A DNA stretch of 16,818 nt from Candidatus Babelota bacterium (GTDB lineage: Bacteria; Dependentiae; Babeliae; Babeliales; JABCYS01): assembly GCA_013290085.1 (NCBI GenBank), contig JABCYS010000007.1:1-16818 (forward strand), written 5' to 3'. Below are positions 1-9,351 of this stretch, piece by piece (position 1 is the first letter of the stretch; the number at the start of each line of letters is the position of its first letter). The notes under the pieces were generated by a model. The model worked only from the letters and a program-made list of their open reading frames with translations. It did no database searches and had not been told where the DNA came from. The position numbers and the translations under genes are program-made.

Positions 1-1930
1 CAATAGATTGCTTCTTGTCTGGAACAACCAGGTCATTAATATTAAATGATATGCCTGCGCTGGTAGAGTATGAGAACCCTAACTTTTTGATCTTATCCAA
101 ACAGACAACAGTCGCTGGACTACCAAAACGATAATAAATATTTTCAACAAGTTTTACCAAGTCAGATTTACGCATAACTTTATTAATCCAGCTATACGTA
201 GAACCAGCAGGCACTGCGGCATATAAAATTGCGCGGCCAACGGTTGTTTCTACCATTTCATTAGTATCAAGACGTAACTTAATACGAGCATGAAGCGCAA
301 CTGCATTTCTTTGGAAAGCAGCCATAACTTCATCTAAGTTGGCAAATATCGTTCCTTCACCCTGAACATTACAACGAATTTTTGTAATGTAGTGCAACCC
401 AAGAACCATATCTTGAGAAGGTACGGTAATTGGACGACCATTACCTGGAGAAAGTAGGTTATTTGTTGAAAGAATTAATTTTTCTGATTCTTCTTGAGCT
501 CTAATGCTTAGAGGAACGTGGACGGCCATTTGGTCACCGTCAAAGTCTGCGTTAAATGCTGCGCAAACAAGTGGGTGAATTTTAATAGCCTTACCATCAA
601 CAAGAATCGGATAGAATGCTTGAATACCAAGACGGTGAAGAGTTGGAGCACGGTTTAAAAGAACTGCGCGATTTTTCACCACTTCTTCTAGAGCATCCCA
701 TACTTCAGGAGCTCCTTCTTGGACCATCTTTTTAGCAACACGCATATTAGAAACAATTTCTCGTTTAAGAAGTTCTGCGTATACGTATGACTTAAAGAGT
801 TCAAGCGCCATAATTTTCGGCAATCCACATTGATCCATACGTAATTCAGGATCAACAACAATCACTGAACGACCGGAATAATCAACACGTTTACCAAGTA
901 AGTTTTGTCTGAAGCGACCTTGTTTACCACGAAGCATTTCACTTAATGATTTAAGTGGGCGACGGTTTGAACCACGTACTGGTTGACCACGCCGACCATT
1001 ATCAATAAGCGCATCAACCGATTCTTGAAGCATGCGCTTTTCGTTCTTGATAATAACTTGTGGGGCTTCAATTTCTAACAAACGTTGAAGGCGAATATTT
1101 CTATTTAAAACACGTCTATACAACTCATTCAAGTCTGAGCTTGCAAAGCGGCCACCTTCGAGCGGTACCAATGGGCGTAAATCTGGTGGCAGAACTGGAA
1201 GAACGTCTAACACCATCCACTCAGGACGCATGTTTGCTTGCTGCATTTCAGAAAGAATTTTAATACGACGCATCATTTTATGACGCGCAGCTACTGAAGA
1301 TGTTGCATTATATTCTTGTTCAACCGCAGCGACTTCTAGTGGTAAATCTAATAGTCCAAGTACTTTACGTATTGCGTCTGCACCGGAGTCGGCAGCAAAT
1401 TCCGTATCTTCTGGATGTGCATCAAGATATGCTTCGTAATCCGCGTTAGACAATAAAGTTTTGCGAGCATACGGAGATTTACCTTGATGAATAACCATAT
1501 ACGAATCAAAGTAGATTATGCGTTCTAGATCTTTAACCGTTAGATCTAGAATAAGACTTAAGTAGCTTGGGATACCTTTGAGATACCAAATATGCATAAC
1601 TGGTGCTACTAAATCTATGTGTCCCATACGTTCACGACGAACACGAGATTGAATAACTTCAACTCCGCATTTTTCGCACGTGACACCACGGTGTTTCATT
1701 CGTTTATATTTTCCGCAGTTACATTCCCAGTCTTTTTGAGGACCGAAAATGCGTGCGCAAAAGAGACCGTCGCGTTCAGGTTTCAGTGTACGATAGTTAA
1801 TTGTCTCTATCTTTTTCACTTCACCATAGGACAGTGATCGTATCTTCTCAGGGGAAGCTAATCCGATACTAATTGCGTTAAATTGTGATGCAGCTATATA
1901 TTCCCTAAACCGCTCGATAAATTTATTCAC
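1..1930 (-). CDS. rpoC: DNA-directed RNA polymerase subunit beta' (partial, N-terminal 643 codons)
   Basis: Largest catalytic subunit of bacterial RNA polymerase; the gene runs off the left edge of the window. The start is a GTG at 1930-1928 that overlaps the rpoB stop by 8 bases, with AAGGAGG placed 7 bases upstream inside the end of rpoB, so the two genes are translationally coupled. The reading frame stays open to the window edge. Visible landmarks are the N-terminal zinc site (C70, C72, C85, C88 in [25 protein letters not shown] context) and the absolutely conserved catalytic motif NADFDGD at residues 460-466 (bases 533-553), whose three aspartates hold the active-site magnesium. The last visible residues match the region before the bridge helix; bridge helix and trigger loop lie outside the window. 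Nothing seems unusual in the visible part. Confidence 0.98.
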   Translation of the reverse strand, partial: MNKFIERFREYIAASQFNAISIGLASPEKIRSLSYGEVKKIETINYRTLKPERDGLFCARIFGPQKDWECNCGKYKRMKHRGVTCEKCGVEVIQSRVRRERMGHIDLVAPVMHIWYLKGIPSYLSLILDLTVKDLERIIYFDSYMVIHQGKSPYARKTLLSNADYEAYLDAHPEDTEFAADSGADAIRKVLGLLDLPLEVAAVEQEYNATSSVAARHKMMRRIKILSEMQQANMRPEWMVLDVLPVLPPDLRPLVPLEGGRFASSDLNELYRRVLNRNIRLQRLLEIEAPQVIIKNEKRMLQESVDALIDNGRRGQPVRGSNRRPLKSLSEMLRGKQGRFRQNLLGKRVDYSGRSVIVVDPELRMDQCGLPKIMALELFKSYVYAELLKREIVSNMRVAKKMVQEGAPEVWDALEEVVKNRAVLLNRAPTLHRLGIQAFYPILVDGKAIKIHPLVCAAFNADFDGDQMAVHVPLSIRAQEESEKLILSTNNLLSPGNGRPITVPSQDMVLGLHYITKIRCNVQGEGTIFANLDEVMAAFQRNAVALHARIKLRLDTNEMVETTVGRAILYAAVPAGSTYSWINKVMRKSDLVKLVENIYYRFGSPATVVCLDKIKKLGFSYSTSAGISFNINDLVVPDKKQSI

Positions 1931-4900
1931 TGATTTCCTCCTTGCCTGTCTTGAATAAATCTACTTGCAACCCTAAACTTTGCAGTTCTTTGATTAATAC
2001 ATTAAATGACTCTGGCAAGCCTGGTTCTGGAATGTCCTCACCCCGGATTATTGCCTCGTACACTTTATGTCTACCACTTACGTCGTCAGATTTATACGTT
2101 AACATTTCACGTAATGCATATGCAGCGCCGTATGCTTCAAGCGCCCAAACTTCCATTTCACCAAAACGCTGTCCACCCATTTGAGCTTTACCACCCAGTG
2201 GTTGTTGCGTTACGAGTGAGTAAGGACCATCAGAACGAGCATGAAGTTTATCGTCTACCATGTGATTTAGTTTCATCATATAGATAGAACCGATGGTAAC
2301 TGGTTGATCAAAGTAATCACTTGTTCTACCATCACGCAACTTATAAGCACTATTTTCTGCTAATTTCAATTCATCAAGCAACGGTTTGACGTCTGCGTTA
2401 AAGTCTGCGCCATCAAAAATAGGTGAAGCGAAATGCACACCACTTTTTGCTGTCTTTTGAGCAAGCTCTTGTAAAGCCTCGCGGCCTTGGCTTTTCTCAA
2501 TATCATTCACCAGTTCGTCACCGTAATATTTCTTGAGATATTTTTTGATCTCTTCATAGCCTTGAGTATCAAGAAGTTGTTGGATTTTTACCCCAATCTC
2601 TCTTCCTGCAAAACCAAGAGCTGTTTCGAGAATTTGACCTACGTTCATACGTGAAGGAACACCGAGTGGATTTAAAACAATATCAACTGGGGTTCCATCT
2701 TCCATGTATGGCATATCTTCACGTGGTACGATGTTGGAAACAACACCCTTATTACCGTGACGACCCGCAAGTTTATCGCCCACTGAAACAGTACGTTTCA
2801 TAGCGATATATACTTTGACCATCTTGATGACACCTGATGGAAGAGGATCACCTTTTTTCAGGTTCTCAATTTTCTCATCCTTCAGACCAGTCAAGACTCT
2901 AACTTGATTTTCATGCGAGTCTTTAAATGCTGCCAATGTATCATTCACCGATTTTGATTTCGCTTTAAGCGCAAACATCGCTTCGAGATCGAGTGCGAGA
3001 ACTGCTTGCTTGTCATAGGCATCTTTTTGCAGAAGATTTTTAGCAACCTTCCCTGATGCTTCTTGTCCAGCAAGTTCAGTTGCTATACGTTCTTTAACCA
3101 TTTCTTTGAGGAAATGAAGATGTGCAGCAAAATCTGTTTCTATTTTAGCTGTTTGCTTTGCAACAATTTCTTTATAGCGTTTATCTTTTCGAATACCGCT
3201 TCGTGAAAATACTTTGACATCAATGACTGTACCTTCCACCCCTGGTTGTACACGCAGGGATGTATCACGTACTTCTCTTGATTTCTCACCGAAAATTGCA
3301 CGCAACAATTTTTCTTCTGGAGAGTATTGGATGTCACCTTTTAAAGTAACCTTACCAACTAAAATATCACCAGGGCGGACTCTTGTTCCAATGCGAACAA
3401 TACCGTCTTCATCAAGGCCGGCTAAAGCTGATTCACTAACGTTTGGTATATCTCTGGTAATTTCTTCAGGCCCAAGTTTTGTATCACGCGCATCTACCAC
3501 TTCTTCATCAATGTGAATCGAGGTAAAGGTATCGTCAGAAACCAATCGTTTACTGATGACAATTGCGTCTTCAAAGTTGTAACCATGCCATGGCATGAAG
3601 GCAACTAAGAGATTTGACCCTAGGGCTAATTCACCTTGTGTTATAGCAGAGCCGTTGGTAAGAACTTCGCCTATTTTTACCACGTCACCTGGTCTTACCA
3701 GGGGCGTTTGGTGAATCCAGGTACTGTAGCTTGAGCGTTCAAATTTTCTTAAGTAATACGTATCAATACCTTGCGCCATCCAATCATCGACGTTTTCAAA
3801 TTCATTAGCATTTGCACGTACAATGATTTTTTCAGCACTCACGTATTCTACAACACCAGCACGCTTAGCAACAATAACGGCGCCAGAATCCTTACAGATT
3901 TCTGTTTCCATACCGGTACCAACCAGTGGTGGCGCACAGCGTACTAATGGGACTGCTTGTCGTTGCATGTTTGAGCCCATAAGTGCACGGCTCGCGTCAT
4001 CGTGTTCAAGGAAAGGAATTAGAGCAGTTGCTACTGAAACAAGCTGCTTTGGTGACAGATCGATGTAGTCGATACGGTCAGAATCAACATACATAAAGTT
4101 ACCTTCATGTCGTGCGAAAACCTTATTTGAATTCAGCTTTCTTACTTGAGCATCTGCCGCGTCACTTTGTGTTATAAATTTGTTTGATTCTTGGAAAGCA
4201 TCGAGGAAGACAACTTCTTCTTGGATTTTTCCATTCACTACAGGACGATAAGGCGTTTCAATAAAGCCTAGATCATTAACCATCGCATAGGTAGCAAGAG
4301 ACGAGATAAGACCGATGGTTTGACCTTCTGGTGTTTCAATAGGACAGATACGGCCGTAGTGAGAGGTGTGAACGTCGCGAACTTCATAGGTCGCACGATC
4401 TTTCATAACGCCGCCGGGCCCGAGAGCTGAAAGTCTTCTCTTGTGCGCTATCTCGGCCAATGGATTTGTTTGATCCATAAATTGAGAAAGTTGGCCGGTA
4501 CCAAAGAATTCCCGCAACACTGCGCCAAGTGGCTTAACATTGAGGAAATCCTGCGGCATCAATGCGCCATGCGGTTCTTGCATTCTGAATTTTTCACGCA
4601 CAATTCGTTCGATACGTGAGAAGCCGATATAAACTTGGTTAGTAAGCAATTCGCCAACTAAACGAACGCGACGGTTACCAAGGTGATCAATATCATCCAA
4701 TGCTCCCTCAGCTCGCTCACGCAAACCAATGAGATATTTGATAGTTGCAACAATATCGTCAAGAGTAAGGACCGCTACGTCATCAGCGACGGTAAGGCCT
4801 AATTTTCTATTCATACGAATACGACCAACTCTGGTAAGGTCGTACAAACGAGGGGTAAAGAGAAGGTTTTCTAAACGATCTTGCATTTCTTTAATAGAAG

Positions 4901-6245
4901 CAGAATCGCCAGGCCACACTTTTGTGTAGAGTTCCTTGAGAGCTTCTTCTCTGTTTTGACATGGATCTTGGAGCAATGTTGATGCTATGGTTGGCTGAAC
5001 AACGTAACCAGTAGATGCAACGAGCTCAAATTCTGCTTTTTTAAGTTTCTTGAAAATCTCTGCATGCTCTTCGGTAAATACTTGGCCTTGAGCAATTAAA
5101 ATTTCACCAGTTTCAGGGTCAACAACGTCTCTGGTAAGAACTTTTCCTAATAAATGAGTAAGGCTAATTGTTACTTCTTTAACTTTTGCCTTCTTTAATT
5201 TTTCTAGAAGATCTTTGGTAACACGAAGGCCAACAAATTCTGCTTCGATATTTGCAGGAAGCATGCCTTTTTCAATACGCATCCCCAAGATCTTTTCATC
5301 AACTTTTCTGAAGAATGATTCTTTATCATAAAAAACTTTATCAAAGCTATAGAAAAGAGGGATCAGGTTATCACGCTCAACACCAAGTGCTTGCAAGAAA
5401 GTGGTAACCAATACTTTTTTCTTCTTATCAATGCGGACGTATACATTGTCATTGCTGTCGAATTCAAAGTCTAACCACGATCCACGCATAGGTATGATAC
5501 GTGCGATGTAATATGGACGGCCTCTTACATCTTTTGCTTTTTTACTTTGAGAGAAAACCACGCCAGGAGATCGGTGGATTTGGCTTACTACAACACGATC
5601 AACGCCATTAATTAAGAATGTACCTTGGTTGCCAAGTTTATAACGGCCATTTTCTTCATAAAGATCGGCCATAACAGGAACATCGGCGAAAAAGATATCT
5701 TGTTCTTTAATATCTCGAATCACCTTATGATCTGCTGTATCATCCCACGTCACTAATTGCACTTTGATTTTCAAAGGCATAGAGAACGTTTGGCCAGACG
5801 CGCGACACTCATCGAGTGACATCGGTAATTTAACTCTTACGCGTGATAAACAGTTCACACAAGATTTGTATTTAGCTGTTTTCTTTTTACAAAATTTACA
5901 TTCAAGGTTAGCGCTCAAACGAGAGCAATCTGATTTTTTACAAGATGAACAAGTCCAGGTATAACGATTAACTATTCCCGTTAGCTTGCCACAGGTGCAA
6001 GCCCAGTGACCAAGCTCATAACTGATATATTCGAGTGACATTTTATTGTCATACTCAACAGGAAAAATATCTTTCAGTACCTTTTCTAATCCAATGCTTT
6101 GGCGCTCAGATGGCAAGTAATCCAATTGAGCAAAGTCATTAAAGGACTTAGATTGTATCTCTATGAGATTCGGCACAGGGACAACATCCTTAACCTTACC
6201 AAAAGATTTTCGGACTATCCCTCTCTCAATGTTGACCAATGACAT
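1923..6245 (-). CDS. rpoB: DNA-directed RNA polymerase subunit beta, with Cys-rich N-terminal insertion
   Basis: Second catalytic subunit of RNA polymerase, 1440 residues, longer than the 1342 of E. coli. An upstream in-frame ATG exists at 6260, but GAGGAG lies between the two ATGs, 7 bases before the one at 6245, so 6245 is chosen. Conserved landmarks: NLIEIQ near the N terminus, INGVDRVVVSQIHRSPGV, the rifampicin-region stretch FFGTGQLSQFMDQTN followed by KRRLSALGPGG from about residue 580, PIETPEGQTIGLI, GDKLAGRHGNKGVVS, and GGKAQMGGQRFGEMEVWALE near the C terminus. Unusual: between the motifs YELG and SLDECRASGQTFSMPLK there is an extra segment of about 60 residues with cysteines 83, 85, 99, 102, 107, 116, 119, 129 and 132, suggesting two zinc ribbons. 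In E. coli these two motifs are nearly adjacent. The downstream rpoC overlaps by 8 bases. Confidence 0.98.
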   Translation of the reverse strand: MSLVNIERGIVRKSFGKVKDVVPVPNLIEIQSKSFNDFAQLDYLPSERQSIGLEKVLKDIFPVEYDNKMSLEYISYELGHWACTCGKLTGIVNRYTWTCSSCKKSDCSRLSANLECKFCKKKTAKYKSCVNCLSRVRVKLPMSLDECRASGQTFSMPLKIKVQLVTWDDTADHKVIRDIKEQDIFFADVPVMADLYEENGRYKLGNQGTFLINGVDRVVVSQIHRSPGVVFSQSKKAKDVRGRPYYIARIIPMRGSWLDFEFDSNDNVYVRIDKKKKVLVTTFLQALGVERDNLIPLFYSFDKVFYDKESFFRKVDEKILGMRIEKGMLPANIEAEFVGLRVTKDLLEKLKKAKVKEVTISLTHLLGKVLTRDVVDPETGEILIAQGQVFTEEHAEIFKKLKKAEFELVASTGYVVQPTIASTLLQDPCQNREEALKELYTKVWPGDSASIKEMQDRLENLLFTPRLYDLTRVGRIRMNRKLGLTVADDVAVLTLDDIVATIKYLIGLRERAEGALDDIDHLGNRRVRLVGELLTNQVYIGFSRIERIVREKFRMQEPHGALMPQDFLNVKPLGAVLREFFGTGQLSQFMDQTNPLAEIAHKRRLSALGPGGVMKDRATYEVRDVHTSHYGRICPIETPEGQTIGLISSLATYAMVNDLGFIETPYRPVVNGKIQEEVVFLDAFQESNKFITQSDAADAQVRKLNSNKVFARHEGNFMYVDSDRIDYIDLSPKQLVSVATALIPFLEHDDASRALMGSNMQRQAVPLVRCAPPLVGTGMETEICKDSGAVIVAKRAGVVEYVSAEKIIVRANANEFENVDDWMAQGIDTYYLRKFERSSYSTWIHQTPLVRPGDVVKIGEVLTNGSAITQGELALGSNLLVAFMPWHGYNFEDAIVISKRLVSDDTFTSIHIDEEVVDARDTKLGPEEITRDIPNVSESALAGLDEDGIVRIGTRVRPGDILVGKVTLKGDIQYSPEEKLLRAIFGEKSREVRDTSLRVQPGVEGTVIDVKVFSRSGIRKDKRYKEIVAKQTAKIETDFAAHLHFLKEMVKERIATELAGQEASGKVAKNLLQKDAYDKQAVLALDLEAMFALKAKSKSVNDTLAAFKDSHENQVRVLTGLKDEKIENLKKGDPLPSGVIKMVKVYIAMKRTVSVGDKLAGRHGNKGVVSNIVPREDMPYMEDGTPVDIVLNPLGVPSRMNVGQILETALGFAGREIGVKIQQLLDTQGYEEIKKYLKKYYGDELVNDIEKSQGREALQELAQKTAKSGVHFASPIFDGADFNADVKPLLDELKLAENSAYKLRDGRTSDYFDQPVTIGSIYMMKLNHMVDDKLHARSDGPYSLVTQQPLGGKAQMGGQRFGEMEVWALEAYGAAYALREMLTYKSDDVSGRHKVYEAIIRGEDIPEPGLPESFNVLIKELQSLGLQVDLFKTGKEEISE

Positions 6246-6359
6246 GAAGCAGCTCCTCATTAACCCAGAAGAAAATTCATCAATTCACGCGTTATTGCTT
6301 ACCCAATTTAAATGGTTCAACTCTTCGATGCAGCTTAGGGTTATTTACCTTTGCTACTC

Positions 6360-6383
6360 ATTTCGAACGCAATGTTTCGAAAT
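6360..6383 (-). promoter_or_regulatory. Hairpin in the rplL-rpoB spacer
   Basis: The 170-base rplL-rpoB spacer (6246-6415) is the largest gap inside the ribosomal-protein/polymerase block. It holds a perfect 8-bp inverted repeat, ATTTCGAA and TTCGAAAT, around an 8-base loop. No T-run follows it on the minus strand, so it is not a simple intrinsic terminator. In E. coli the equivalent spacer carries an attenuator and an RNase III site that set the ratio of L7/L12 to polymerase; a similar role here is an inference from position only. Confidence 0.35.
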
Positions 6384-6415
6384 ATCGAAGAGCATAAACC
6401 TATAAAAAAAATAAA

Positions 6416-6796
6416 TTATGAAAGCTCAACTTTTCCGCCAGCTGCTTCCAAAGCTTCCTTCATTTTCTTAGCATCAGCTTTTGAGGCTGATTCTGCGATC
6501 ACGGTTGGAGCTTCTTCAACAGCCTTTTTAGCTTCAGTTAAACCTAGAGTGGTAACTGAACGTAGAGCTTTAATACTCTTAATTTTGTCAGGACCACCTT
6601 CTTTAAGAGTCACTTTGTATGAGCTCTTTTCTTCAGCAGCTTCCGCAGCTGGTGCTGCCGCTGCTGCAGGTGCTGCCGCCATTGGCATTGCTGCAGAAAC
6701 GCCGAACTTTGTTTCAAGCGCTTTTACTAATTCTGCAACTTCCATCAGCGTCAGTTGCGCAATTTCATCAACGATTTTATCGTAGGCCTTTGCCAT
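6416..6796 (-). CDS. rplL: 50S ribosomal protein L7/L12
   Basis: Ribosomal stalk protein of 126 residues that forms dimers on L10 and recruits translation GTPases. The layout is typical: an N-terminal helical dimerisation domain (about residues 1-35, with LTLMEVAELVKALE), an Ala/Pro-rich flexible hinge at about 38-56, and a C-terminal domain with the factor-binding helices in GLTEAKKAVEEAP and ending GGKVELS. GGAG lies 6 bases before the ATG. It follows rplJ by 24 bases and is surely co-transcribed with it. Length and motifs fit the family with no oddities. Confidence 0.98.
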   Translation of the reverse strand: MAKAYDKIVDEIAQLTLMEVAELVKALETKFGVSAAMPMAAAPAAAAAPAAEAAEEKSSYKVTLKEGGPDKIKSIKALRSVTTLGLTEAKKAVEEAPTVIAESASKADAKKMKEALEAAGGKVELS

Positions 6797-6820
6797 AGGA
6801 TTCTCCGTAAGGTTTAATAA

Positions 6821-7327
6821 TTATGCTGCTTTTTCAGCATGTTGTTCTTTTTGTTCTTTAACACTATTAATAACACGTGCTAGTGACGCTGCTGGGGCCA
6901 TCAAGACACCACAGAGTTGCGCCAATAGAATTTCTCGAGAAGGCAACGTTGCCATGAAAACAATTGCTCTGTTATCAAGCAAGGATTGTTCTGCACTACC
7001 AGCTACAACACTCAGTGCTTTATGCTCTTTTGCAAAATCAATGAGCGTTTTAGCTATTGGTGCTACATCTTTTTGTGCAAAAACAAGTGCAACTTGTTCT
7101 TTAAAATAAGGAGTTAGGTCCTGTACCCCCGTAACACCTTCAGCTGCTAATTTCATTAAACGCGCTTTAGTCACTTTAAACGTACCGCCCTGGTCTCTCA
7201 ATTTCCTGCGAAGAGTTTGAACTTCCTTAACAGAAAGCCCTTTGTACCCAACAAGAAACGCTGCCTGGCTTGCAGAAAATGAATCTTTCAGCGACTGAAT
7301 AACTTGTTCTTTTTCTTGACGATTCAT
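6821..7327 (-). CDS. rplJ: 50S ribosomal protein L10
   Basis: Stalk-base protein of 168 residues that binds 23S rRNA together with L11 and carries the L7/L12 dimers. The N terminus (EKEQVIQSLKDSFSASQAAFLVGYKGLSVKEVQTLRRKLRD) is the standard L10 globular start, with FKVTKARLMKLA following; the C-terminal helix around ASLARVINSVKEQKEQ is the L7/L12-binding arm. The start has only a modest AAGG upstream, 18 bases after rplA. Because the spacer is so short, the usual structured L10 leader, to which the L10-L7/L12 complex binds for feedback control, cannot lie directly upstream. Confidence 0.97.
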   Translation of the reverse strand: MNRQEKEQVIQSLKDSFSASQAAFLVGYKGLSVKEVQTLRRKLRDQGGTFKVTKARLMKLAAEGVTGVQDLTPYFKEQVALVFAQKDVAPIAKTLIDFAKEHKALSVVAGSAEQSLLDNRAIVFMATLPSREILLAQLCGVLMAPAASLARVINSVKEQKEQHAEKAA

Positions 7328-7345
7328 ACAAAAAACCTTTTCACC

Positions 7346-8044
7346 TTAAAGCTTTGCTGCTTCATCTGGGTTGACACCTATGCCAACACCCATCGTAGAA
7401 GACACTGTGATCTTTCTTAGAAACTTTCCTTTTGAAGAAGCAGGCTTTGAAGCCGCCAGCACCTTAATAAAAGCAGCGTAGTTATCGACAAGCTTTTGTT
7501 TATCAAAAGAAACTTTTCCAAGAGAGAAATGAACTAAACCACTCTTGTCATTTTTAAAGAACAAACGACCCTTTTTTAGATCAGATACGGTAGCGCCAAC
7601 ATCGAACGTTACTGTACCAACCTTTTTATTTGGAAGTAGACCACGAGGACCAAGTATTTTTGCTAATTTACCAACCAGGCCCATAAGATCTGGTGTTGCG
7701 ACTGCATATTCAAAGTCAAGCCAGCCACCGTTGATTTTTTCAACCAAATCTTCTGCACCAATCTCATCTGCACCGGCCTTTTTTGCTGCCTCCGCATATT
7801 CGCCCTTTGCAAAGACGATCACGCGTGCTCGCTTACCGGTACCATGAGGAAGAACAACAGAACCTCGGACTGCATGTTCCCCTTTTGTAGGGTCAATACC
7901 GAGATTCACGTTGAGATCAACTGTTTCATCAAATTTTGCATGTGCTAGTTCTTTAACCTTACCAAGTGCTTTATCAGCACTTAATATTTCTTTTTGGTTA
8001 ACCTTTTCTAGCGCACTTTTATGTTTTTTTCCGTATTTTGACAT
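7346..8044 (-). CDS. rplA: 50S ribosomal protein L1
   Basis: L1-stalk protein of 232 residues, involved in E-site tRNA release. The family signature region KLAKILGPRGLLPNKK is present near residue 135, preceded by DETVDLNVNLGIDPTKGEHAVRGSVVLPHGTGK, which forms the RNA-binding domain I. The C terminus SSTMGVGIGV is also standard. AAGGA is found 9 bases before the ATG. It lies 19 bases after rplK. In other bacteria L1 represses the rplKA mRNA by binding a mimic of its rRNA site; no such leader could be placed in the tiny nusG-rplK gap here. Confidence 0.98.
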   Translation of the reverse strand: MSKYGKKHKSALEKVNQKEILSADKALGKVKELAHAKFDETVDLNVNLGIDPTKGEHAVRGSVVLPHGTGKRARVIVFAKGEYAEAAKKAGADEIGAEDLVEKINGGWLDFEYAVATPDLMGLVGKLAKILGPRGLLPNKKVGTVTFDVGATVSDLKKGRLFFKNDKSGLVHFSLGKVSFDKQKLVDNYAAFIKVLAASKPASSKGKFLRKITVSSTMGVGIGVNPDEAAKL

Positions 8045-8063
8045 GTGTAGGTATCCTTATCCA

Positions 8064-8486
8064 TCAAACAACTTTTATGCCCATACTGCGCGCAGAACCA
8101 GCGATAATTTTTTTAGCTTGTTCTATGTCTAAGGCATTTAAATCTTCCATTTTTACGCGTGCTATATCTTCGATGTCTTTCCAGGTAATTTGACCAACAA
8201 ACTCAGTGTTCGGTTTTGAAGAACCTTTGGTTATATTGATTCTTTTCTTAATAAGCTCACTTGCTGGAGCAGTCTTTGTAACAAAATCGAATGTTTTGTC
8301 TTTGTAGACGGTGATAACAACAGGAACTGTTTCACCCTTTCTGTTGGCAGTCTTAGCATTAAACTGCTTACAGAATTCCATGATATTGACTTGTTGCTGA
8401 CCAAGAGAGGACCCTACTGGTGGAGCTGGAGTTGCAGCACCGCCCGGGATGAGTAGTTTAATCTGCGCCTTAATTTCTTTAGCCAT
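8064..8486 (-). CDS. rplK: 50S ribosomal protein L11
   Basis: Protein of 140 residues that binds the GTPase-associated region of 23S rRNA. The N-terminal domain has the proline-rich switch region [20 protein letters not shown], and the C-terminal RNA-binding domain ends in [22 protein letters not shown]. Only 9 bases separate it from nusG, and its ribosome-binding AAGG overlaps the nusG stop codon (TAAGG), which points to tight co-translation. No residues seem to be missing. Confidence 0.98.
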   Translation of the reverse strand: MAKEIKAQIKLLIPGGAATPAPPVGSSLGQQQVNIMEFCKQFNAKTANRKGETVPVVITVYKDKTFDFVTKTAPASELIKKRINITKGSSKPNTEFVGQITWKDIEDIARVKMEDLNALDIEQAKKIIAGSARSMGIKVV

Positions 8487-8495
8487 TATTGAACC

Positions 8496-9017
8496 TTACC
8501 GTTTAACCTGGTCAAATCTTAATTCGACCGGCGTTGATCTGCCAAAAATACTTACCATTACTGTTAATTTTTCTGCTTCACTCTCAACCTTATCAATCAT
8601 GCCAACAAACCCCGCAAATGGACCGTCGGCGATCTCTATTTCCGTGCCTACGTTAAATTCAGCAACCTTAGAGACCGTAACCGCCACCTCACCCTTAATT
8701 TGGGATATAATGCGGTCTATTTCACGCTTGCTGAGAGGAACCGGGTCTTTCCCACCAAGCATTTTAATAACGCGGGGGGTAGACGTTACAAGCCGTAACG
8801 CCTCGGGGAGGACTTCCATTTCTATTAGAATATATCCAGGAAAAAGTTGCTGATCAGTTTCTGTATCAGTTTCAAAAAATTGACGCATTTTGGCGGAGGG
8901 TATAAGGATTTCTCCAAATAGGTCCTGCCGACCATCATGCGCTATTCGCTTTGTGATATCCGCCTTAATTTGATCTTCAAAACCGGCGTAAACTTGAACT
9001 ACATACCAACGTTTCAT
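8496..9017 (-). CDS. nusG: Transcription termination/antitermination factor NusG
   Basis: Universal elongation factor that binds the RNA polymerase clamp and couples it to ribosomes or Rho. At 173 residues it has the compact two-domain form. The NGN domain begins with KRWYVVQVYAGFEDQIKADI and includes FPGYILIEMEV; the C-terminal KOW domain carries the signature IADGPFAGFVGMIDKV and ends in VELRFDQVKR. The ATG follows GGGA closely. It lies 25 bases after secE, in the conserved secE-nusG-rplK order. Confidence 0.98.
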   Translation of the reverse strand: MKRWYVVQVYAGFEDQIKADITKRIAHDGRQDLFGEILIPSAKMRQFFETDTETDQQLFPGYILIEMEVLPEALRLVTSTPRVIKMLGGKDPVPLSKREIDRIISQIKGEVAVTVSKVAEFNVGTEIEIADGPFAGFVGMIDKVESEAEKLTVMVSIFGRSTPVELRFDQVKR

Positions 9018-9042
9018 CTATTCCCAAGCTGATTATCTATGT

Positions 9043-9240
9043 TTATCGCATACCGTAATATTTGAAAACCCATCCAGCTACCTTTGATAGCAGGTAATCT
9101 ACGACCCCTAAATACAGGGAAAAAGCTGTTACAACGATCAATACTATGATGGTTAAACCTACAAGCTCATTCCACGTTGGCCAAACAACCTTGGCCATTT
9201 CTGCTCTAACTTGTCCTAGAAACTGAGTAACACTTTTCAT
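9043..9240 (-). CDS. secE: Preprotein translocase subunit SecE
   Basis: Small 65-residue SecE of the short, single-span type. It stabilises SecY in the inner membrane. The amphipathic part has FLGQVRAEMAKVVWPTWNEL, with the conserved VVWPTWNE signature, followed by one transmembrane helix (about residues 27-48). AGGA/AGG sequences lie just upstream of the ATG. The gene begins 34 bases after tRNA-Trp and is followed by nusG, the usual arrangement. Confidence 0.96.
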   Translation of the reverse strand: MKSVTQFLGQVRAEMAKVVWPTWNELVGLTIIVLIVVTAFSLYLGVVDYLLSKVAGWVFKYYGMR

Positions 9241-9274
9241 CTTGTACCTATTCCTACCTATTTTTCAGTTCGAT

Positions 9275-9350
9275 TGGCAGGCCAGGAGGGACTCGAACCC
9301 CCAACCCGCAGATTTGGAGTCTGCCGCTCTACCATTCGAGCTACTGGCCT
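9275..9350 (-). tRNA. trnW: tRNA-Trp (CCA anticodon)
   Basis: A 76-base cloverleaf including an encoded CCA. Acceptor stem AGGCCAG pairs perfectly with CTGGCCT, discriminator base is G, and the anticodon loop reads CTCCAAA with anticodon CCA. D-arm GCTCGAATGGTAGAGC and T-loop TTCGAGT are standard. Its 5' end lies only one base after the rpmG stop codon. Confidence 0.97.
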
Positions 9351-9351
9351 A

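Noticed and set aside
4400..4530. Natural rifampicin resistance in RpoB
   Set aside because: The residues matching D516, H526 and S531 of E. coli are unchanged; differences at positions matching N518 and S522 are not enough to claim resistance.
1942..6405. Several plus-strand open frames of 66-100 codons opposite rpoB
   Set aside because: They lie wholly or mostly antisense to a highly conserved gene, have no family resemblance or ribosome-binding sites, and follow from the codon use of rpoB.
6351..6785. Plus-strand open frame of 144 codons opposite rplL
   Set aside because: The Ala/Ser-rich sequence is the antisense reading of the Ala-rich L7/L12 hinge; rplL is certain.
8449..8853. Plus-strand open frame of 134 codons opposite nusG
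   Set aside because: Antisense to nusG, with no recognisable domain or start signal.
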